From an uncultured Finegoldia sp. (lineage in GTDB: Bacteria; Bacillota; Clostridia; Tissierellales; Peptoniphilaceae): DNA of 40,320 nucleotides. The position numbers and the translations under genes are program-made. This document shows positions 14,261 to 23,587 of the stretch, one piece after another. Under the pieces are notes generated by a model, which was not told the DNA's origin, did no database searches, and saw only the letters and a list, made by a program, of their open reading frames with translations. The DNA is taken from positions 1-40,320 of the forward strand of contig NZ_CAMXVC010000018.1 in NCBI RefSeq assembly GCF_947252345.1, in the 5' to 3' direction. Position 1 is the first letter of the stretch. Each line of letters opens with the position of its first letter.

Positions 14261-15094
14261 ATGTTTATAGAAATATTAAAAGTTATTCTATTGGGAATAA
14301 TTGAAGGAATAACGGAATGGCTACCAGTAAGTTCTACTGGACATATTTTATTGTTGGATGAATTTATAAAATTAAATATGTCTGATGCGTTCAAATCTAT
14401 GTTTACAGTTGTTATTCAATTGGGAGCTATTCTTGCAGTTGTGGTTATTTATTGGAACAAGATTTGGCCATTTAAAAAAGGAAAATCTCATATAGTATCG
14501 ATAAGTAAATCGAAATTCATAATGTGGATTAAAATTGTAGTTGCTTGCATTCCGGCAGCTATTGTTGGATTAAAATTTGATGATTTGATAGAAAAATATT
14601 TCTACAATTACTGGGTGATTGCGATTTTTCTAATCGTATTTGGTATTCTTTTCATAATAATCGAGAACAAAAACAAAACAACAACTCACAAACTTGTCAA
14701 CACAATTGATAAAATAACATACAAACAAGCATTTATTGTCGGATTGTTTCAATTAATTGCAGCGATTTTTCCGGGAACTTCACGCTCTGGAGCGACTATA
14801 CTGGGAGGAATCGCAATTGGATTATCCAGGACAATCGCAGCGGAATTTACATTTTTCTTAGCTATACCGACTATGTTTGGTGCAAGCTTGTTAAAACTTG
14901 TTAAATTCGGTTTTTCATTCACAATGATGGAAGCATTTGTTTTGATATTAGGAACAGCAGTAAGTTTTGTAGTATCAATTATCACAATAAAATTATTGAT
15001 GAACTACATCAAAAACAATGACTTCAAAATTTTTGGATATTACAGAATTGCGTTGGGCATATTGGTTATTATTTATTTCGGACTAATCAGATAA
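14261..15094 (+). CDS. uppP: Undecaprenyl-diphosphatase UppP (BacA)
   Basis: 277 aa integral membrane enzyme that recycles undecaprenyl diphosphate to the monophosphate for cell-wall synthesis; its overproduction gives bacitracin resistance. Signatures: GIIEGITEWLPVSSTGHILL near the start and PGTSRSGATILGGI in the second half. ATG 14261 is chosen because AGGAGGATTT precedes it; the upstream in-frame ATG at 14186 lies in the pot terminator region and would add a tail unlike the family. Confidence 0.95.
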   Translation: MFIEILKVILLGIIEGITEWLPVSSTGHILLLDEFIKLNMSDAFKSMFTVVIQLGAILAVVVIYWNKIWPFKKGKSHIVSISKSKFIMWIKIVVACIPAAIVGLKFDDLIEKYFYNYWVIAIFLIVFGILFIIIENKNKTTTHKLVNTIDKITYKQAFIVGLFQLIAAIFPGTSRSGATILGGIAIGLSRTIAAEFTFFLAIPTMFGASLLKLVKFGFSFTMMEAFVLILGTAVSFVVSIITIKLLMNYIKNNDFKIFGYYRIALGILVIIYFGLIR

Positions 15095-15097
15095 TTG

Positions 15098-15106
15098 TGA
15101 TATAAT
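15098..15106 (+). promoter_or_regulatory. Extended -10 promoter upstream of pcrA
   Basis: TGATATAAT just after the uppP stop, 125 bases before the pcrA ATG; no clear -35. Confidence 0.5.
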
Positions 15107-15115
15107 AGATGTAGA

Positions 15116-15143
15116 GATATTCCTTTTAATTAGAATATTTTTT
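15116..15143 (+). terminator. Hairpin with T-run between uppP and pcrA
   Basis: GATATTC (15116-15122) and GAATATT (15133-15139) with T-run to 15143. It is either the uppP terminator or an element in the pcrA leader. Confidence 0.5.
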
Positions 15144-15184
15144 GCAACGAACACTAATAGACAAAAAACAAATAAATTTATAAA

Positions 15185-15211
15185 AATAAGTTTTAATAAC
15201 TTATTTTTTTA
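15185..15211 (+). terminator. Second hairpin with T-run directly before pcrA
   Basis: AATAAGTT (15185-15192), 5-nt loop, AACTTATT (15198-15205), then T-run. It lies downstream of the only clear promoter and 20 bases before the pcrA start, so it could act as an attenuator. Confidence 0.5.
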
Positions 15212-15231
15212 TTGATACATAAGGAGTTACA

Positions 15232-17406
15232 ATGAACTTAGATAATTTGAACGATAGACAGAGACAAGCCGTAGAAAACACAGATGGACCGATGCTTATT
15301 TTGGCAGGAGCGGGAAGTGGAAAGACTAAGGTTTTGACGACAAAAATTGCATACTGTCTTGAAAAGGGTTTGTGTTCAAAATATGAAATTTTGGCGATAA
15401 CTTTTACAAATAAAGCGGCAAAAGAAATGAAACAGAGAGTAGAAAACATTTTGGGAGAAAATGTTGACAATATGTGGATTGGAACTTTTCATGCGATTTG
15501 CTCAAGAATTTTAAGAGTTGAAATCGAGAGAATCGGTTTTGAAAAAAACTTTACGGTTTATGACAGAGCTGACCAAATTTCTCTTGTCAAAGAATGCCTA
15601 AAAGATATGGGAGTAGAACCTAAAAATGTGGAAATAAAAATTGAATTGAACAATATATCAAGACTTAAAAACAAAGGAGCTACTGAAAAAAATATCGACA
15701 AAGAGGATTTTGGTATGAGTTTGAGTAGCTTTACAGAGCAATTGTTTGTCCTTTACGAAAAAAAATTAAAAAGATACAATTCTCTTGATTTTGACGACTT
15801 GATTGTTAAAACTAATCTTTTGTTTGATGAGAACCCTGACTTGAAAGAAAAATATTCCAGTAGATTTAGATATGTTTTCGTGGATGAGTATCAAGACACC
15901 AATGACACACAATACAAATTGATTAAGAATTTAGTCTACAAAAACGACAACATTTGCTGCGTTGGTGATTCCGATCAATCCATTTATGGTTGGAGAGGGG
16001 CAAACATACAAAATATTCAAAATTTCGAGAGGGACTTCAAAAAAGCTAAGGTTATTTTATTAGAACAAAATTATCGTTCAACACAACCTATTTTGGACTT
16101 GGCAAATACTGTAATAAAAAACAATTCGCTTAGAAAAGACAAAAATTTATGGACCGCAAAGAAAGATGGAGATATTCCGATATACAAAAGAGTTTACTCC
16201 GATATCGACGAAGCTGAACAGGTTGTTCAATGGATTGAACAGGAAAAATATCGAGGCTATCCATACGAAGAAATGGCTATTCTTTACAGAACAAATGCAC
16301 AATCAAGACTTTTTGAAGAAAAATTGAATCGTCTGGCAATACCAAACAAAGTTGTCGGTGGTTTAAAATTCTACGACCGCAAGGAGATTAAAGACTGCGT
16401 AAGTTATCTGAGAATTGTGGATAATATTGATGACAATATGGCTTTGAATAGAATTATAAATGAACCAAAAAGAGGAATAGGCAAGACTACAATGGACAAG
16501 CTTCTTGAAAGTTCAAAATCAAGGACGATGTCTATTATGCAATACATCAAGGATACTGATTTACCTGACTTTTCTCCAGCAACGAAAAAGAAATTACAAG
16601 ATTTTTATTACTTAGTAAAAAGCTTTACGAAAGACGAGATGAACGTTGCGGATTTGATGGTACACATTTTAGATAAAACGGGATATCGCAGAAATCTCGA
16701 ACAATCGAAAAACAGAGACGATAAAACAAGATTGGAAAACATAGACGAATACATTTCATCTTTGTATCAATTCGTACAAGACAATCCAGACAAAAATTTA
16801 AGAGAATATTTGGAAACATCATCATTGATGACGGATTTAGACAAGACGGATGATAATTCAAAAGGTGTGTCAATGATGACAATTCACGCAGCAAAAGGAT
16901 TGGAGTTTGATGTCGTATTTTTTACAGGACTTGAAGAAGGAACAATCCCATCCAGAATTGATGAAGATGTTGAAGAAGAAAGAAGATTATGCTATGTTGC
17001 AATTACAAGAGCCAGAAAAAAATTGTACCTGACAAGTGTACAGAGCAGAAGAATGTATAATGAATTTAAAACAAAAGAGAAATCGAGGTTTGTAGACGAT
17101 ATGGAAAACAAATACAAGGATGAATCTCCTAACAAGGAATCGAGTTTTAGAGAATCGTTCAACACAAAAGTTGTCGACGATTACAGATTGAAGGCATCTG
17201 CATTTATTAACGACAAACAAAAATCAGTTGCTAAAAATAATGAAAAATACAGAGCGGGAGACAAGGTTCAACACAAAAAATTTGGTGTTGGAGTCATTGT
17301 TGGAATTGTGGAAAAAGATAGCGGAGATGAATTGACGATAAATTTTGACAAAAAAGGTCTCAAAAAATTAAACTCATCTCTTGCACCATTGACAAGGGTG
17401 GAATAA
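15232..17406 (+). CDS. pcrA: DNA helicase PcrA (UvrD/Rep family)
   Basis: 724 aa superfamily 1A 3'-5' helicase for repair and replication restart. Walker A LILAGAGSGKTKVL (residues 22-35), motif II FVDEYQDTND, motif III GDSDQSIYGWRGA, motif IV QNYRST, motif V TIHAAKGLEFDVVF, motif VI YVAITRARKKLYL. The C-terminal tail ends with GDKVQHKKFGVGVIVGI, the tudor-like domain that contacts RNA polymerase. AAGGAG precedes the ATG. The TAA overlaps the ligA ATG by one base. Confidence 0.96.
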   Translation: MNLDNLNDRQRQAVENTDGPMLILAGAGSGKTKVLTTKIAYCLEKGLCSKYEILAITFTNKAAKEMKQRVENILGENVDNMWIGTFHAICSRILRVEIERIGFEKNFTVYDRADQISLVKECLKDMGVEPKNVEIKIELNNISRLKNKGATEKNIDKEDFGMSLSSFTEQLFVLYEKKLKRYNSLDFDDLIVKTNLLFDENPDLKEKYSSRFRYVFVDEYQDTNDTQYKLIKNLVYKNDNICCVGDSDQSIYGWRGANIQNIQNFERDFKKAKVILLEQNYRSTQPILDLANTVIKNNSLRKDKNLWTAKKDGDIPIYKRVYSDIDEAEQVVQWIEQEKYRGYPYEEMAILYRTNAQSRLFEEKLNRLAIPNKVVGGLKFYDRKEIKDCVSYLRIVDNIDDNMALNRIINEPKRGIGKTTMDKLLESSKSRTMSIMQYIKDTDLPDFSPATKKKLQDFYYLVKSFTKDEMNVADLMVHILDKTGYRRNLEQSKNRDDKTRLENIDEYISSLYQFVQDNPDKNLREYLETSSLMTDLDKTDDNSKGVSMMTIHAAKGLEFDVVFFTGLEEGTIPSRIDEDVEEERRLCYVAITRARKKLYLTSVQSRRMYNEFKTKEKSRFVDDMENKYKDESPNKESSFRESFNTKVVDDYRLKASAFINDKQKSVAKNNEKYRAGDKVQHKKFGVGVIVGIVEKDSGDELTINFDKKGLKKLNSSLAPLTRVE

Positions 17407-19394
17407 TGGACAAGCGAGAAAGAATAAAATATCTAGTCGAAATATTAAACAAATACGCTTATCACTACTACACATTGGATGAGCCTTTGATTGAAGACAA
17501 GGACTACGATGTTTTATACGACGAATTAGTAAATCTCGAAAAAGAAACGGGAATCATATTACCCAATTCACCAACTAACAGAATAGGCGGAGAAATACTA
17601 TCAGGTTTTGAAAAACACGAACATCTGAACACTTTGTATAGTCTTGGGAAAGCTCAAAGCAAACAAGAAGTACAAAATTGGGTCGACAAAACAATAGAAT
17701 TTGTACAAAACTACAACAAAAATCACGTTGCAAAACTACCTGAAGTAGAATTTTTTGTAGAATTAAAATTTGACGGTTTGACTGTGAACTTAACCTATGA
17801 CGACGGATACTTGGTAATGGCAACTACAAGAGGCAACGGAACTATTGGGGAAGTTATCACTAGTCAAGTTAAAACTATCAATTCAATTCCATTGAAAATC
17901 AAAGACAAAAGACTAATGGAAATTCAAGGCGAAGGTTTGATGCCTTTGTCATCGCTTAAAAAGTACAATGAAACTCACGAGCCAAAACTAAAAAATGCCC
18001 GTAATGCAGCAGCGGGAGCGCTTAGAAATTTGGACCCTTCAGTAACTAGCGAGAGAAACTTAGACGCTTATTTTTACAATGTCAACTATCTTGAAAACAA
18101 TAAAATTGAAAATCAAAAAGAAATGATGGGATTTTTGAGGGAAAATTATTTCAAAATCTATCCATACGAAAAACACGCCACATCATTTGAAGAAATATCT
18201 AAGTTTATTGATGAAATTTTTCTTTTAAGAGAACAAATTGATATTTTGACGGACGGAGTTGTTATCAAAGTCAATGATTTCAAAACAAGACAAGAACTTG
18301 GATACACAAATAAATTTCCAAGATGGGCGATTGCATACAAATTTGAGCCGGAGAGGTTTACTACAGTTGTAAAAGAAGTTGAATGGAATGTCGGAAGAAC
18401 TGGCAAAGTAACGCCTACTGCACTTTTAGAGCCTGTTGAAATTGGAAATGTAACCGTGAAAAGAGCTACACTCAACAACATTGATGACATTGAAAGAAAA
18501 CAAGTAAGATTAAATTCGGAAGTTTTCGTTCGACGCTCTAATGATGTAATTCCAGAAATAATGGGAGTTGTAAATCCTGAACAAAAAGATACTGAAGAAA
18601 TTGAAATTCCACACTACTGTCCATATTGTCACAGTGAACTTTTTAGAGATGGCGTTCATATTTTCTGTCCAAACTCTATGAGTTGTACACCACAATTGGT
18701 TAAGAGAATGGTTCATTTTGCGAGCAGAAACGCAATGAATATAGATGGTTTAAGCGAAAAAACCTTGGAATTATTGCTCGAAAAACTAAACATAACATCA
18801 ATTGAAGAAATTTATGACATTAAAAAAGAACAGCTTTTGCAACTTGAAGGATTTAAAGAAAAGAAAAGTCAGAATTTAATTGACGCAATTGAGAAAAGCA
18901 AAAATGTTGAACTGCCTAATTTCATATTTGCATTGGGAATCCCGGAAATTGGTGAGAAGACTAGCTTTGAATTGGCAGAAAAATACAAAAGTTTTGATAA
19001 TTTGAGAAAAGCAAAATTTGACGAATTAATTCAAATCGAAGACATAGGAAATATAACAGCAGAAGAAATAGTGGAATTTTTTAATGATGAGACGATTTCA
19101 AAATCTATTGATTCTTTGCTATCAAAGGGTATCAAAATAAAAAATCCTGAAAACATCGAAAAAAAATTGAACAATATGACATTTGTTTTAACCGGAAGTT
19201 TGATAAACTATTCGAGGAAAGAACTAACGGATAAGTTATCCAAATTGGGGGCAAAAGTGTCTTCTTCCGTGTCTAAAAATACCGACTATGTTGTTTATGG
19301 AGAAAAAGCTGGTTCAAAATTGACAAAAGCGAAGGATTTAGGTGTAAAATTAATGACAGAGGAAGAATTGGATTCTTTTTTACAAAATTTATAA
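17406..19394 (+). CDS. ligA: NAD-dependent DNA ligase LigA
   Basis: 662 aa. Domain order: Ia (NMN binding, residues 1-70), nucleotidyltransferase with the adenylated lysine K121 in VELKFDGLT, OB fold, a Cys4 zinc finger (CPYC ... CPNSMSC), helix-hairpin-helix repeats and a C-terminal BRCT domain (about 590-660). It seals nicks in replication and repair. pcrA-ligA is a common Firmicute pair, here with a TAATG overlap. Confidence 0.96.
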   Translation: MDKRERIKYLVEILNKYAYHYYTLDEPLIEDKDYDVLYDELVNLEKETGIILPNSPTNRIGGEILSGFEKHEHLNTLYSLGKAQSKQEVQNWVDKTIEFVQNYNKNHVAKLPEVEFFVELKFDGLTVNLTYDDGYLVMATTRGNGTIGEVITSQVKTINSIPLKIKDKRLMEIQGEGLMPLSSLKKYNETHEPKLKNARNAAAGALRNLDPSVTSERNLDAYFYNVNYLENNKIENQKEMMGFLRENYFKIYPYEKHATSFEEISKFIDEIFLLREQIDILTDGVVIKVNDFKTRQELGYTNKFPRWAIAYKFEPERFTTVVKEVEWNVGRTGKVTPTALLEPVEIGNVTVKRATLNNIDDIERKQVRLNSEVFVRRSNDVIPEIMGVVNPEQKDTEEIEIPHYCPYCHSELFRDGVHIFCPNSMSCTPQLVKRMVHFASRNAMNIDGLSEKTLELLLEKLNITSIEEIYDIKKEQLLQLEGFKEKKSQNLIDAIEKSKNVELPNFIFALGIPEIGEKTSFELAEKYKSFDNLRKAKFDELIQIEDIGNITAEEIVEFFNDETISKSIDSLLSKGIKIKNPENIEKKLNNMTFVLTGSLINYSRKELTDKLSKLGAKVSSSVSKNTDYVVYGEKAGSKLTKAKDLGVKLMTEEELDSFLQNL

Positions 19395-19408
19395 ATTTAA
19401 TTTTTTTA

Positions 19409-19417
19409 TGATAAAAT
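19409..19417 (+). promoter_or_regulatory. Candidate extended -10 promoter of gatCAB
   Basis: TGATAAAAT, 27 bases before ATG 19445, in the 50-base gap after ligA. Confidence 0.45.
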
Positions 19418-19444
19418 TTAATCGTAAAATGCAAAGGAGTTAAT

Positions 19445-19726
19445 ATGATTAATCGAGACGAAGTTGTTAAAATCTATAATTTGGCCAACCTTGAGTTGAC
19501 TGAAAATGTAGATGATTTATATGAAAAATACAATACTGTGTTGGATTTTGCCAGTATGATAATGGAATGTGATACAGAAGGCGTAGATTATCTGGAGTTT
19601 TTGCCACAATATCACAGCATACTACGAGAAGATACACCAAGAGAATCAATTCCAAGAGAAGTTGCATTGAAGAATGCAAAATCTCTCGAGTACGGTTATT
19701 TTAAGTTGAAGAAAGTGGTGGAATAA
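19445..19726 (+). CDS. gatC: Asp/Glu-tRNA amidotransferase subunit GatC
   Basis: 93 aa. N-terminal helices (VVKIYNLANLELTE) and the late segment LREDTPRESIPREVALKNA match GatC, the small subunit that wraps around GatA and GatB. AAAGGAG precedes the ATG. It overlaps gatA by one base. Confidence 0.92.
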   Translation: MINRDEVVKIYNLANLELTENVDDLYEKYNTVLDFASMIMECDTEGVDYLEFLPQYHSILREDTPRESIPREVALKNAKSLEYGYFKLKKVVE

Positions 19727-21117
19727 TGATAGAAGAACTTAGAGGAAAATTTGTGAAAAATCCTGAAAGTATGAGGGAATACTACAGCGATTTGGACAAG
19801 TTAATAGAATCAAAAAAAGATTTGAATGTATTTATAACTTACGACAAGTCTTTTATAGATAATCAAGTTGAAAAATTAATTGAAAAAGCAAAAAATGGGG
19901 AAACATTGGGAAAAATGTTTGGAATTGCTGTCAGCATAAAAGACAACATCAACGTAAAAGATGTTAAGATGACTTGCGGCTCTAAAATGTTGGAAGATTA
20001 TGTTTCCATATACGACGCAACTGTTATTAAAAAATTAAAAAATGAAGATTGTGTTATCGTTGGAAAAGTCAATATGGATGAATTTGCAATGGGTTCTTCA
20101 TCTGAAACAAGTTACTTTGGTCCGACAAAAAACCCGGTGGATACGAAATTAATTCCAGGAGGTTCTTCATCAGGCTCAGCTGCGAGTATAAAGGCAGAAA
20201 TGGCTGTGGTGAGTTTGGGAACAGATACGGGTGGCTCTAGTAGACAGCCTGCAGCTTGCTGTAATGTCGTAGGATTTATGCCAACTTACGGTTCAATTTC
20301 AAGATTTGGAGTACAATCAATGGCAAATACATTGGATGAGGTTGGTATTTTGTCAAATTCCGTCGAGGATGTAATCGACACTTACAATGTCATCGCTGGA
20401 CACGATGAAAATGATATGACAACTATCCAATCTGAAATCAGTGTAACAAAAAAAGATTATGATTTCAAAGGCAAAAAAATCGCTGTTGTTGACATTGAGA
20501 AATACAGTGATGATGAAACAGTTATAAAAGAATACAAAGAAATATTGGATATTCTAAAAAATTTAGGTGGCGAGTTAGTAGAAATTGACTTTAAATATTT
20601 GAAATACGCAAACGCATTGTACAACGTAATCGTAACTAGTGAAGTTTCATCTAATATGTCCAGGTTTGACGGAATAAGATATGGATATTTGACAGAAGAT
20701 TATGATGACACGAGAGATTTATTTGTAAAAGTCAGAAGCGAGGGATTCGGAGAAGAAGTAAAAAGAAGAATTGCAATGGGAACTTTTTATCTAGCAAGCT
20801 CGAATGACCAAAAAGTTTACAAGCAAGGACTTAAAGTTAGAAATCTACTTTCACAAGAGTTTAAAAATATTTTTGAAGAATATGATTTGATTGCAACTCC
20901 AACAGCTACAAGTTTGCCTTATGAATTGAACAGCAGAAAGGATGACCCTTTGGCAGTTTATGATTCTGGAATTTTCAATGTTATCGTGAATTTGAGCGGA
21001 CTTTGTGCGATTTCTCTTCCTTATAAAACAGGAATATCAACTAGTTTACAGTTGATTGCAAATTCTAACGATGAAGAAAATTTATTAAATGCAGCATTGG
21101 CATTTGAAAGGAGATAG
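19726..21117 (+). CDS. gatA: Asp/Glu-tRNA amidotransferase subunit GatA
   Basis: 463 aa amidase-signature glutaminase. The catalytic triad is visible: Lys72 in SIKDNIN, the cis-Ser near 146 in PGGSSSGSAAS, and the nucleophile Ser170 in TDTGGSSRQPA. It frees ammonia from Gln and channels it to GatB. Ends in the same stretch that carries the gatB ribosome-binding site. Confidence 0.95.
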   Translation: MIEELRGKFVKNPESMREYYSDLDKLIESKKDLNVFITYDKSFIDNQVEKLIEKAKNGETLGKMFGIAVSIKDNINVKDVKMTCGSKMLEDYVSIYDATVIKKLKNEDCVIVGKVNMDEFAMGSSSETSYFGPTKNPVDTKLIPGGSSSGSAASIKAEMAVVSLGTDTGGSSRQPAACCNVVGFMPTYGSISRFGVQSMANTLDEVGILSNSVEDVIDTYNVIAGHDENDMTTIQSEISVTKKDYDFKGKKIAVVDIEKYSDDETVIKEYKEILDILKNLGGELVEIDFKYLKYANALYNVIVTSEVSSNMSRFDGIRYGYLTEDYDDTRDLFVKVRSEGFGEEVKRRIAMGTFYLASSNDQKVYKQGLKVRNLLSQEFKNIFEEYDLIATPTATSLPYELNSRKDDPLAVYDSGIFNVIVNLSGLCAISLPYKTGISTSLQLIANSNDEENLLNAALAFERR

Positions 21118-21118
21118 C

Positions 21119-22540
21119 ATGAATTTAAAAACACTTATTGGATTGGAAATCCACGTAGAATTATCTACCAAGACAAAAATGTTCTGTGGCTGTAAAAATG
21201 AGTTCGGTCAAATCCCAAATACAAATGTGTGCCCTATTTGTTTAGGCCATCCAGGAGCTTTGCCTAATATGAACAAAGAAGCTCTACGATTTGCTATTAT
21301 GGCTGGATTGGCATTTGATTGTGACATTGCAAATAAATTTAAAATGGACAGAAAAAAATATTTCTATCCTGATTTGGTTAAAGGATATCAAATCACTCAA
21401 CAAGACCAACCACTTTGCACAAATGGATATATTGAATTAAAATCATCGACAAAAAACAAAAAAGTTAGAATAAGAAGGATTCATATAGAAGAAGATACTG
21501 GAAAATCAATTCACAACGAAAGCGGCAACACATTGATGGATTACAACAGAGCGGGTGTCCCTCTTATAGAAATTGTCAGTGAGCCGGATATGAGTACTCC
21601 AGAAGAAGCACGTGAGTTTTTGGAAACTTTGAGAGAAAGAATCAAATATTTGAAAATTTCAGATGTCAAAATGAGCGAAGGTTCGTTGAGATGTGACGTA
21701 AACATCAATGTTTACGATGAAGATTCTGATTTCAAAACAAAAATTTCAGAAATCAAGAATCTAAACTCGTTCAAATCAGTTTCAAAAGCATTAGTCTATG
21801 AACAAGAAAGACACATTAAATTAGCCAAGGAAAATAAAATTGGTGAAAAAGAAACTAGAAGATGGGACGAAGACACGCAAACAACCATTGTGATGCGACA
21901 CAAAGAAGAAGGCAACGATTATAGATTTTCAGTTGAAGGAGATATTCCAAACACATATATCGAACAATCTTACATCGATCATATCAAAGAAGATTTGCCA
22001 GAACTTCCAGAAATGAGAAAAGAAAGATTCATCAGAGATTATAAAATAGATGAGTATGATGCGGATATTTTGACTAGAAATGGCTACTTAGCTGATTACT
22101 ACGAAAAAGTTGTAGAAATTTCAAAAGATGCCGTTCAATCAGCAAATTGGTTGTTGGGTGATGTTCTTCGCCAAGTAAATGAGAATGAAATTGAAGTTGA
22201 AGAAATGAATATGGATGCTGAAAACTTGGCAAAATTAATTAAATTATCTTCCAGCAAGAAAATCAACAATCAAACAGCTAAGAAAATTTTGAGAGAGATG
22301 TTCAACGAAAACTTTGACCCAGAAGTATACGTCAAGGAAAAAGGATTATTGCAAGTGGATGATGATAATTTGTTACAACAAATTGTCGACGAAGTTGTGG
22401 AAGAAAATCCAGAATCAATCGAAAGTATAAGAAATGGAAAAGACAGAGCGATAGGATTCTTGGTTGGACAATGTATGAAAAAATCAAAAGGAAAAGGCAA
22501 TCCACAAAAATTCAACGAATTAATAAAGAAGAAAATCTAA
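21119..22540 (+). CDS. gatB: Asp/Glu-tRNA amidotransferase subunit GatB
   Basis: 473 aa. Signatures: GLEIHVELSTKTKMFC, the zinc-ligand segment CPICLGHPGALP, YFYPDLVKGYQITQ, MDYNRAGVPLIEIVSEPD. The C-terminal YqeY-like tail binds tRNA. ATG 21119 follows AAAGGAGATAGC; the in-frame ATG at 21089 within gatA is not needed. With gatC and gatA it makes Gln-tRNA-Gln and/or Asn-tRNA-Asn. The stop overlaps the next start (TAATG). Confidence 0.95.
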   Translation: MNLKTLIGLEIHVELSTKTKMFCGCKNEFGQIPNTNVCPICLGHPGALPNMNKEALRFAIMAGLAFDCDIANKFKMDRKKYFYPDLVKGYQITQQDQPLCTNGYIELKSSTKNKKVRIRRIHIEEDTGKSIHNESGNTLMDYNRAGVPLIEIVSEPDMSTPEEAREFLETLRERIKYLKISDVKMSEGSLRCDVNINVYDEDSDFKTKISEIKNLNSFKSVSKALVYEQERHIKLAKENKIGEKETRRWDEDTQTTIVMRHKEEGNDYRFSVEGDIPNTYIEQSYIDHIKEDLPELPEMRKERFIRDYKIDEYDADILTRNGYLADYYEKVVEISKDAVQSANWLLGDVLRQVNENEIEVEEMNMDAENLAKLIKLSSSKKINNQTAKKILREMFNENFDPEVYVKEKGLLQVDDDNLLQQIVDEVVEENPESIESIRNGKDRAIGFLVGQCMKKSKGKGNPQKFNELIKKKI

Positions 22541-23142
22541 TGAAAAAAATATATTTATCTACGGGAAATAAAGGAAAAATTTCAGAAATCAAAAAAATCC
22601 TTTCGGATTTGAATTACAGTGTGTATTCTAAAGCTGAATTGGGTATAAATGAAGAAGTGGAAGAAAATGCAGATACATTGGAAGGAAATTCAATGCTAAA
22701 AGCAAAATTTCTAAAAAAATTCACAGGCGATATTGTTATGAGCGATGACACAGGACTTTTTGTAAATTCTTTGGGTGGACGCCCAGGAGTTTATTCTGCA
22801 AGATTTGCAGGAGAAGAGTGCGACGACTTCAAAAATCGCAAGAAACTTTTATCGGAATTAGATGGCAAAAAAGATAGGTCTGCTTATTTTGAAACTGTGA
22901 TAACAATAATTGACGAAAAGAATAAAGTCCATCAAGCCAATGGAAGAGTTGACGGTACTATATTGACCAAAGAACAAGGCGAAAATGGATTTGGATACGA
23001 TAGTATTTTTATGCCTGACGGATTTGACAAAAGCTTTGCTCAAATGGAAGACACTGAGAAAAATCAAATTAGTCATAGAAAAAGAGCACTAGAAAATGCC
23101 AAAATTATTTTGAAGGACTTGAATGAAAGTAGCGATAATTAG
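22540..23142 (+). CDS. rdgB: RdgB/HAM1 family XTP/dITP pyrophosphatase
   Basis: 200 aa. Hydrolyses non-canonical purine triphosphates (ITP, dITP, XTP) so they do not enter DNA or RNA. Motifs: STGNKGKISEI at the start, SDDTGLFV with the metal-binding Asp, RPGVYSARFAG, GFGYDSIF, SHRKRAL. ATG 22540 shares a base with the gatB stop; the longer frame from 22471 runs back inside gatB and is not likely. The end overlaps the next gene by 20 bases. Confidence 0.94.
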   Translation: MKKIYLSTGNKGKISEIKKILSDLNYSVYSKAELGINEEVEENADTLEGNSMLKAKFLKKFTGDIVMSDDTGLFVNSLGGRPGVYSARFAGEECDDFKNRKKLLSELDGKKDRSAYFETVITIIDEKNKVHQANGRVDGTILTKEQGENGFGYDSIFMPDGFDKSFAQMEDTEKNQISHRKRALENAKIILKDLNESSDN

Positions 23143-23587
23143 CGATACACACAACAAAATTGCGAAAGTTTATGACAATTTATTGGATAAAAACATCGAC
23201 ATCATCATACACCTTGGAGATGTGTGTGATGATGCGATGATACTTTCCGATTTGTTAAATGTAGAAGTTATAAATGTAAAAGGAAATAACGATTTTTACG
23301 TTGCAGGTGGAGATTACGAAAAGGTTATCAGGTTATCTGGAAAAAATATTTTTATCACACATGGTCATAAGTACAATGTTTCTTATGGAGTGGATGAGTT
23401 GGTAAAAAAATCTAAATCATTAAATTGTGATATGTGCCTGTACGGTCACACTCACAGATATTTCAATGAGAAAATTGATGGAATTTGGGTGATAAATCCT
23501 GGTTCACCGACATATCCTAGAGATGGTCAAGCGGGATTTTTGATATATGACACAAAAAATAATGAGATAGAAAGGATACTTTTATGA
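23123..23587 (+). CDS. YfcE/MJ0936-family metallophosphoesterase
   Basis: 154 aa. All metal-binding motifs are present: ISDTHN, LGDVCDD, KGNNDF, THGHKYN, YGHTHR. Family members are phosphodiesterases with uncertain natural substrate, and commonly sit directly after rdgB in Firmicutes. The gene overlaps rdgB by 20 bases and folD by 4, so the three are probably coupled. Confidence 0.92.
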   Translation: MKVAIISDTHNKIAKVYDNLLDKNIDIIIHLGDVCDDAMILSDLLNVEVINVKGNNDFYVAGGDYEKVIRLSGKNIFITHGHKYNVSYGVDELVKKSKSLNCDMCLYGHTHRYFNEKIDGIWVINPGSPTYPRDGQAGFLIYDTKNNEIERILL

